From NCBI GenBank assembly GCA_054601695.1, contig BAAHQB010000150.1, forward strand, positions 248,001 through 312,000: a DNA stretch of 64,000 nucleotides, given 5' to 3'. Below the pieces are notes generated by a model that was not told the origin of the DNA, did not search any database, and worked only from the letters and a program-made list of their open reading frames with translations. Positions within the stretch are counted from its first letter, which is position 1, and the number at the start of each line of letters is the position of its first letter. Made by a program: the position numbers and the translations under genes. Positions 1 to 64,000 of the stretch are shown here, one piece after another. Origin of the DNA: Amorphochlora amoebiformis. Lineage: Eukaryota; Cercozoa; Chlorarachniophyceae.

Positions 1-56
<56 letters not shown>

Positions 57-95
57 TACCTACTAAGCGTAAACATAGCATCTTTGCAGCTTGAG

Positions 96-495
96 TACCA
101 GCTATCACATAAGGACTATATAACCACAAAAGCATATGTAAGATCGTATCATTACCGTAGTAATAATATACGGTAACACATGATAATTAACGGTAGTTAC
201 CAGCTATCACATAAGGACTCTAACCACAAAAGCATATGTAAGATCGTATCATTACCGTAATAATATACGGTATCACATGATAATTAACGGTAGTTACCAG
301 CTATCACATAAGGACTAGAACCACAAAAGCATATGTAAGATTGCATCATTACCGTAGTAATATATGGTAACACATGATAATTAACGGTAGTTACCAGCTA
401 TCACATAAGGACTAGAACCACAAGAGTACGTGTAAGATTGTATCATTACCGTAGTAATATACGGTAACACATGATAATTAACGGTAGTTAACGAG
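96..495. repeat. Tandem repeat, about 4 units of 95-101 bp
   Basis: Four imperfect units begin near 96, 197, 294 and 389, each carrying TACCAGCTATCACATAAGGA and ending near TGATAATTAACGGTA. Every complete unit contains a short dyad, TACCGT, then about 8 bases, then ACGGTA, that could form a hairpin. The small length differences lie around the dyad. I see no coding signal in the array; its role is unknown. Confidence 0.9.
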
Positions 496-530
496 ACAAA
501 ATGAGGGATTGAAATAACAATCGAAAAACG

Positions 531-1590
<1,060 letters not shown>

Positions 1591-1617
1591 AAGTAGTTTT
1601 TTTTGGTTAGAGTTAAT

Positions 1618-1830
1618 GTCAAGCTAGGGTTACAGTTACGGCTACGGTTACGGTTACGGTTACAGTAAGGTTACGGTTACAGTTACAGTACGGTTACGGT
1701 TACGGTTACAGTACGCTACGGTTACGGTTACGCTTACGGTTGGGGTTACGGTTAGGGTTATGAAAGGGTTAGAGTTAGGGTTTAAACTAGTTGGGCACTG
1801 GGCTAGGGTTAGGCCTTGAGGAGGGTTACG
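1618..1830 (+). repeat. Variant telomere-like array, (GGTTAC)n grading into (GGTTAG)n
   Basis: The left part, about 1628-1760, is built of GGTTAC hexamers. The right part, 1740-1825, shifts to GGTTAG and GGGTTA. It is an unusual variant of the TTAGGG arrays seen elsewhere in the window, differing by a G-to-C change in each unit. Confidence 0.85.
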
Positions 1831-1927
1831 CCATACACGTACATGTACATTTACACATACACGCACACCACATGCCACAGGAATGGGATTGGGGCACGCA
1901 CACGGACACACACGGATACACACGGAC

Positions 1928-2034
1928 ACAAAGAGAGAGAGAGAGGGAGAAAGAGAGAGAGAGAGAGAAAAAGAGAAAGGGAGAGAGAGAGAAAAAGAGA
2001 AAGAGAGAGAGAGAGAGAAAAAGAGAGAGACAAC
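1928..2034 (+). repeat. (GA)n purine tract
   Basis: A GAGAGA tract with AAAAAG interruptions on the plus strand. It is simple sequence with no gene evidence. Confidence 0.9.
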
Positions 2035-2039
2035 ATGCG

Positions 2040-2873
2040 ACAGGGTTGAGATTAAGGATGAATTCGATCGAGTTTCGATGTAGATTACCTACACAAAACT
2101 TTACTCGCAATCGTCCTGCACTCATCCGGCACCTCCTGGTCAAAATATGAGAGCGCCTGCCTGTATTTTGCACACATCCTCTGACTTTATTCTGTCATAA
2201 CAACCCCCCCCCCCCTCCTAAGCCCAGAACGTATTAGCTCGTGTCGTCAGGATATTGAATACATATTTCAAGGCCGGCTTGCATGTTCCCAGTGTCCCTG
2301 TATACAGTTACGGTCCGTACTTAAGAGCTAAGAAACGGCCTCAACCCGTATAGTTACAACTATGGAAATGCTGGGAACAGTCAGCGAATCTGACTAACAG
2401 GAGGGTCGAATGTATAGGGTACTATAAACGTGTACCGTCTTAAGCGGTCCGTGTGTGTCTTATTGCAACAGGTCCTCCGCCGGAATTGCTGACAAAATGT
2501 CAGCGAGGTGACGGGTCTGACGGTTGAATATCTCAAAAAACGTAGAAGAGTGTAAGGGTTGGATTCAGGGGTGAAGATTTGGGACTTGCGTGTGGAAGGC
2601 TCGAAAAGGGATATCGGGAAATAATGGAGGGTATTACTTCGGGAATTCGTTCTCTCCGTGATGCAACTTGCACGCTTTTCGGTCTTGTTCAGCTGACAGT
2701 CCTCCTAGCAATGAGACCCACGCAATATATGCGATGGCATGTCCAGCGCCTGGACCTCTGGTCAGCGCCATCGAAGCCGACAAGATTTACCAAAAAATAA
2801 ATTCTCGGAGTAATTTATGAAAATATCTTCTCGGGTTACAAGCTTTTAAGGCAGTTTCAGGACAATAAAAAGT
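2040..2873. other. Unique-sequence intergenic stretch, no gene recognised
   Basis: Balanced-composition, non-repetitive DNA with a run of about 14 C near 2203-2216. A 73-codon open frame at 2579-2800 has no recognisable family, no repeat copies and no exon-like boundaries, so I do not call it a gene. A structured RNA gene is possible here but I cannot support one. Confidence 0.5.
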
Positions 2874-2879
2874 AAAAAA
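2874..2879 (-). terminator. Pol III terminator of the tRNA gene
   Basis: On the minus strand six consecutive T residues start three bases after the tRNA 3' end. This is the standard RNA polymerase III stop signal and supports a functional nuclear tRNA gene. Confidence 0.85.
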
Positions 2880-2881
2880 TC

Positions 2882-2954
2882 TGGAGACGCCGGGTTTCGA
2901 TCCCGGTGCCTCCCGCTTGCAAAGCGGGTGCTCTGCCAATTGAGCTACGTCCCC
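2882..2954 (-). tRNA. tRNA-Ala, anticodon UGC
   Basis: Read on the minus strand the gene is 73 nt and intronless. The acceptor stem GGGGACG pairs with CGTCTCC and includes a G3:U70 wobble, the identity element recognised by alanyl-tRNA synthetase. The anticodon arm is CCCGC-TTTGCAA-GCGGG, giving anticodon TGC at plus positions 2919-2921. D-arm/A-box (TAGCTCAATTGG) and T-arm/B-box (GGGATCGAAACCC) sequences are present. No CCA is encoded at the 3' end and a T6 terminator follows, both typical of a nuclear gene transcribed by Pol III. It lies about 1 kb beyond the 3' end of CDC37 on the same strand. Confidence 0.97.
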
Positions 2955-2959
2955 ATGCG

Positions 2960-3727
2960 TTACACATTTTCTTGCTACTTCAGAGTTTCGGAAGGTACCT
3001 ACAATGTATAGAAATGTATCAACAGACCACTAGGGACGCCCGGCGACAACAAAACTAGAAATCGTTATGACGCAGGGAGAGAAGGCCTCATGGAGAGCTT
3101 CAGGCGAGCGAATTGAGCTAGTTGAGGCCGAAGGAGTGAGCAGGGGGGAGTGAGCAGGGGGGGGTGAGGAAAGATCGTAGGACAAGATTTGTTTTTTGAG
3201 GCTGAAGTAAATTAATGAAGTTAAGAATCGTAATCGCAATGATTTAGAACGATATTATAATATGATTATTGTTTATTGAAAATTAATTAGTAGTAGAGGA
3301 CAAAAAAATATAATAAAAAAAATGTTATCGTGATCACTCAGTATTAGCAGTAGCAGCAGTCAGTGTATGTACTCAACTACATGTCGGCATGCCGAAATAT
3401 GAATCTAGTGAATTGTACAATATTAATACTGGAAAATTCAGCACCAGCTATTCATGATATAAACGTCAATTTCACTAGTTTAAGTACAACAGCTAGAACA
3501 GAGGCGAATGACAATTCAATAATGATATAAACCTCATTTGTCAACAAGACATCTGAAACCGTGTCTGAGACCTACAACTAGTATAACCAGCCTAAAAACC
3601 GATCACCACGTCGCCATCCAGACAATGTGCTAGCCCATTCTGGGCTCGGAATGCAAATGTACTCCTCAGTCGAGTGCTGGTGCTTTCTCCTTTACTTCCT
3701 GATGTAATTTATGAATTCGTAATTATA
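2960..3727. other. Unique-sequence spacer, no gene recognised
   Basis: Non-repetitive DNA upstream of the tRNA and downstream of CDC37. A minus-strand open frame of 69 codons at 3030-3239 includes a G-run region near 3146-3170 and resembles no family I know. No splice-supported exon chain could be built here. Confidence 0.5.
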
Positions 3728-3729
<2 letters not shown>

Positions 3730-3784
<55 letters not shown>

Positions 3785-3837
3785 CACACGCACACACACA
3801 CACACACATATATATATGTATATACATATATACAGAC

Positions 3838-3889
<52 letters not shown>

Positions 3890-3890
3890 C
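3730..3890. repeat. (TA)n microsatellite with a CA island
   Basis: TA dinucleotides surround a (CA)n tract at about 3787-3808. This lies just beyond the stop codon of CDC37, in its presumed 3' flank. Confidence 0.9.
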
Positions 3891-3954
3891 AGCTGTGTAC
3901 TAGTGTACTACATAAATTATTCATATAGGATTCGTGACATATAAACATTATTCA

Positions 3955-8653
<4,699 letters not shown>

Positions 8654-8801
8654 CCTCGTCCTGTTTCCCGAATCCTCCCGCGAAGGTTCGCGTCTCGGAT
8701 CCAAGGCTGTAACACTACCACATGTTGTAGTGACGTCACCCCATATCACGGACACGTGCCATTCGTGACATCGCCCCTTGTTACTACTATTTGAATTTCA
8801 A
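8654..8801. promoter_or_regulatory. Divergent (bidirectional) promoter region
   Basis: Only 148 bp separate the CDC37 start codon from the ATG of the plus-strand membrane-protein gene. The interval is free of TA repeat and contains two perfect 6-8 bp palindromes, TGACGTCA at 8731-8738 (the sequence of a CRE/bZIP site) and CACGTG at 8753-8758 (an E-box/G-box sequence). That they bind such factors here is inference. Confidence 0.55.
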
Positions 8802-17565
<8,764 letters not shown>

Positions 17566-17728
17566 ACTTTGTTCAATATTTCGAAAATTGTGTTTTTTGT
17601 ATTTTAATCTGGGTGTAAATATGTAGGTGTATTTATTTGTGTATATTTGTTATATGATCTTGTATATCCAGTATGACTTCTGTATGTGGATGTATAATTA
17701 TATAGAATTCGTAGTAGAGGTAACGTTT

Positions 17729-17760
<32 letters not shown>

Positions 17761-17836
17761 CTTAATAAGCTTATGTCCTAGATGCATATATATAAGTATA
17801 AATGTATGTATATATATATATATATATGTGTGTATA

Positions 17837-17875
<39 letters not shown>

Positions 17876-18010
17876 CAATGCATAGAGAATTCTTGATATA
17901 CGTAAATTTAATATATATATATATATATATATGCATATACATAGGTGGATAGTATAAGTAATCCCTAACCCTCAGTTTTATAGGAAATATAATATAGCAT
18001 GTTTAAATAC

Positions 18011-18056
<46 letters not shown>

Positions 18057-18148
18057 TATATATATATATATATACCATATATATATATATATATATGTAC
18101 GTATAATAATATATATATATATATATTTATATACGTACACATGCTATA

Positions 18149-18203
<55 letters not shown>

Positions 18204-18230
18204 TGTATATAGTGTATACATATGCACTAT
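17566..18230. other. Spacer after the membrane-protein gene, mostly (TA)n
   Basis: About 110 bases of ordinary AT-rich DNA follow the stop codon, then TA microsatellite with short unique islands. I see no exon here. Confidence 0.6.
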
Positions 18231-18244
18231 GCATAACTACTACA

Positions 18245-18775
18245 TAAACGACGCGCTAACCGGACAACCGCGGGACAACTACGGGACAACTGCGGGACAG
18301 CTGTAGACAATCGCGAGACTTCCTGGACAACCGCAAGACTATCCCTCGTCAACACCTGACATCCACACGACAGCAACATGACTGCCAAAGCCAGACCGGA
18401 CAAGCACAGTACTGCCACCACCACACCGGACAACCGTGGGACAACCAATAGCCATACCGGACAACCGCGGGACAAGGAATAGCCAAATCAGACAATCGCG
18501 GGACAAGCCACAGTCAGAGTTTGGATCAACCCACAACCTCCTAATATGTGGCTCATATTTGATTCAATTTCTAATCTTGATGGGTATTTAGGAAAGGTGC
18601 TATCCATCGGGACAAACCTTGGTCAAGTCTGGACAACCGCGGGACGGGGTTATAGTCAGGTTCGGACATTCGTGGGACAGATTACGATTGAACATAGTCC
18701 GAGACAAACGTGGGACAGGCAAGTGTCAAGGTTGGACATGCGCGGGACAGGTGACTGTCAGGGTCGGCCGGACGT
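18245..18775. repeat. Degenerate GC-rich minisatellite (GGACAACCGCGGGACA)
   Basis: Units of about 18-40 bp centred on GGACAACCGCGGGACA recur about 12-15 times, well conserved at 18255-18520 and diverged at 18610-18770. It is the most GC-rich block of the intergenic region and lies just upstream of the calpain gene. It contains long open frames on both strands that I treat as by-products. Confidence 0.8.
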
Positions 18776-18894
18776 CAGAAACTCCGATTCTCTCCTAGAT
18801 TGGGGGAAAATCCCTTTGCATATCGTCCGTGAGGTCATACGAGAGAGGGCGAGCTGTGGGGTTAGATGTGCGCGTAGATACGCATGTCTGAACA

Positions 18895-18950
18895 GAAGGA
18901 GAGAGAGACAGAGAGCGAGAGAGAGAGAGGGAGAGAGCGATGGAGAGAAT
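18895..18950 (+). repeat. (GA)n tract
   Basis: A short GAGAGA run with interruptions, upstream of the first possible calpain-gene exon. Confidence 0.8.
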
Positions 18951-18959
18951 AAGTGCGAG

Positions 18960-19177
18960 ATGAAGACGGAGGGGGGGATGACAGGGAATTGGAGTAAGCG
19001 AGAGAACGAGGTACAAGATAGGTTTGTTCCTCCGAATTCTACGAAAGCGGTTTTGTTTCAGGTTGGGTGTGGTCATCTCGAAACTTGTGGGGGTTCGCGT
19101 TGTGTACGGGCGTGTTTTTTTCGTTTTGGTTTTGGTGTTGTAATATCTCTCTTCTTCGGGGTTAGTTCTGGGTATCG
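18960..19177 (+). CDS. Possible 5' exon of the calpain gene (uncertain)
   Basis: An open frame starting at the ATG at 18960 stays open, encodes a hydrophobic stretch (FGFGVVISLFFGVSSG) and reaches GT donors (after 19171 or 19177) in the phase required by the exon at 19287. If real it would add an N-terminal membrane segment. The frame also runs 5' through the minisatellite to an ATG at 18546, which I doubt is coding. The gene may instead start at the ATG at 19342 inside the next exon. Confidence 0.3.
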
Positions 19178-19215
19178 GTGTGTGTTGTGGTGGCTCTGTG
19201 TGAAAATTTACATGC

Positions 19216-19254
<39 letters not shown>

Positions 19255-19341
19255 TTTGGATGTATATATAATTATATTTTGTATAGGTCTACGTTTGTTC
19301 TGTTGGAGCTGTTGGTTGAGAACAGAAGAGAAGAGATCTCG

Positions 19342-55993
<36,652 letters not shown>

Positions 55994-56789
55994 GGTGTTA
56001 AGTTTCCTGCGAACACTCTCAGATCTACATTGGAAGGCTCGAACACATGATGTATGTATTTTACAAATATGAATATATTTATTGAATAGTGTAAATTACC
56101 TAAATTACGACTAGTATTGGTGGATTAGCATCGTCATAGAATGTAAAGTTGTAGTTTGTGCTGATTTTAGTAGTTGGAAATTGATGGGTGATCTGGCCCA
56201 GATATGAGTAGATCTCGATCCTATATATCTAGATATATCATATCTAGATACTAGAGATATACATAAATATATATCTAGTATATAAAAAAATATTTTTATA
56301 TATATCTGTACTGAGACTCGTATATATCACTTCGAACGGTCGATATACTAGATATATCATATAAATGGAATATACTACATATACTAGAAACATATATATA
56401 TATATATACTAGATATATTGTATATGTATTATAAATTGATATGTGTATATATGTATATGTATACATTATATATTTTAAATAGATAGTAATGGGATCATAA
56501 TAAAGTTTTAAGTTTTAATTAAACCAGTAAATCTGACGGTGAATCTAGTATAAATGCTCTGCTGCTCGCTCTTTGATCGAGAGCGTTCGCTCTAGAGCTC
56601 GCTCTCAGTGAGTCGCTCTTTCGCGCTCTAGCTCTAGCTCTTCAGCTCTCTCTCGCGCTCTAGCTCTAGCTCTTCAGCTATCTCTCGCTCTCTAGCTCTT
56701 GCTCTTTAGCTCTCTCGCTCTCTAGCTCTCACTCGGTGCGCAATTAAGCAAACATATACACAGTCTAGCTGCCACTAGGGTAGGACGTT
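55994..56789. other. Convergent intergenic region between calpain and membrane-protein genes
   Basis: About 800 bp of mainly unique AT-rich DNA separates the calpain stop codon from the end of the minus-strand gene. It includes imperfect ATATCTAGATAT palindromes at 56225-56285 and a GCTCTAGCTCTAGCTCTTCA tandem repeat at 56573-56740. I see no exon. Confidence 0.6.
56573..56742. repeat. GCTCTA / TCTCGCTCTCTAG tandem repeat
   Basis: Short GCTCTAGCTCTAGCTC and TCTCTCGCTCTCTAGCTC units repeated about 15 times. It is non-coding on inspection. Confidence 0.85.
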
Positions 56790-63982
<7,193 letters not shown>

Positions 63983-64000
63983 ATATATATATATATATAT

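Noticed and set aside
2579-2800. 73-codon open frame near the tRNA
   Set aside because: No family resemblance, splice context or repeat evidence; the length is unremarkable for unique DNA.
18546-19271. 241-codon open frame as a complete gene
   Set aside because: The first half is minisatellite and the last part is TA repeat. Only the middle (18960-19177) is kept as a possible 5' exon, at low confidence.

Overview
This window is nuclear DNA of an intron-rich, probably unicellular eukaryote. The evidence is GT-AG introns, a Pol III-type tRNA with no encoded CCA, an Hsp90 co-chaperone (Cdc37), a calpain, and interstitial TTAGGG/CCCTAA telomere-type arrays. The taxon cannot be fixed from the sequence alone. 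Most of the window is (TA)n microsatellite, with CT/GA tracts, a roughly 540-base poly(A) tract, minisatellites and telomere-like blocks. The many [16 protein letters not shown] and THVTH open frames are translated repeats, not genes.

The real coding content is in very short exons, mostly 11-150 nt, that can be joined with consistent splice phase. Left to right: tRNA-Ala(UGC) on the minus strand (2882-2954); CDC37 on the minus strand (3955-8653, 13 exons, 357 aa); a divergent 148-bp intergenic region with a TGACGTCA and a CACGTG palindrome; a plus-strand gene for a predicted type I membrane protein (8802-17565, 13 exons, 322 aa); a plus-strand calpain-type cysteine protease gene (about 19342-55993, about 56 exons, about 990 aa) with an N-terminal array of a repeated tyrosine/tryptophan-rich domain; and a convergent minus-strand gene for a multi-pass membrane protein (56790 to beyond the right edge).

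Two structural themes dominate. First, nearly every exon has truncated copies of itself in the flanking (TA)n intron DNA. The side is regular: 5' exon fragments, with an acceptor but no donor, lie upstream of the intact exon, and 3' fragments, with a donor but no acceptor, lie downstream. This is the geometry expected from tandem duplications with one breakpoint in the exon and the other in the TA tract. Some exons are duplicated intact. Second, many introns carry telomere-like arrays joined at a fixed junction (TTAGGATCAG...) to a short conserved element with a ragged other end, in about 45 copies. These arrays often run directly into splice sites, and all three GC-AG introns I find in the calpain gene lead into CCCTAA arrays. 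The gene models rest on reading frame, splice consensus and phase closure by eye. They have not been checked against transcripts.
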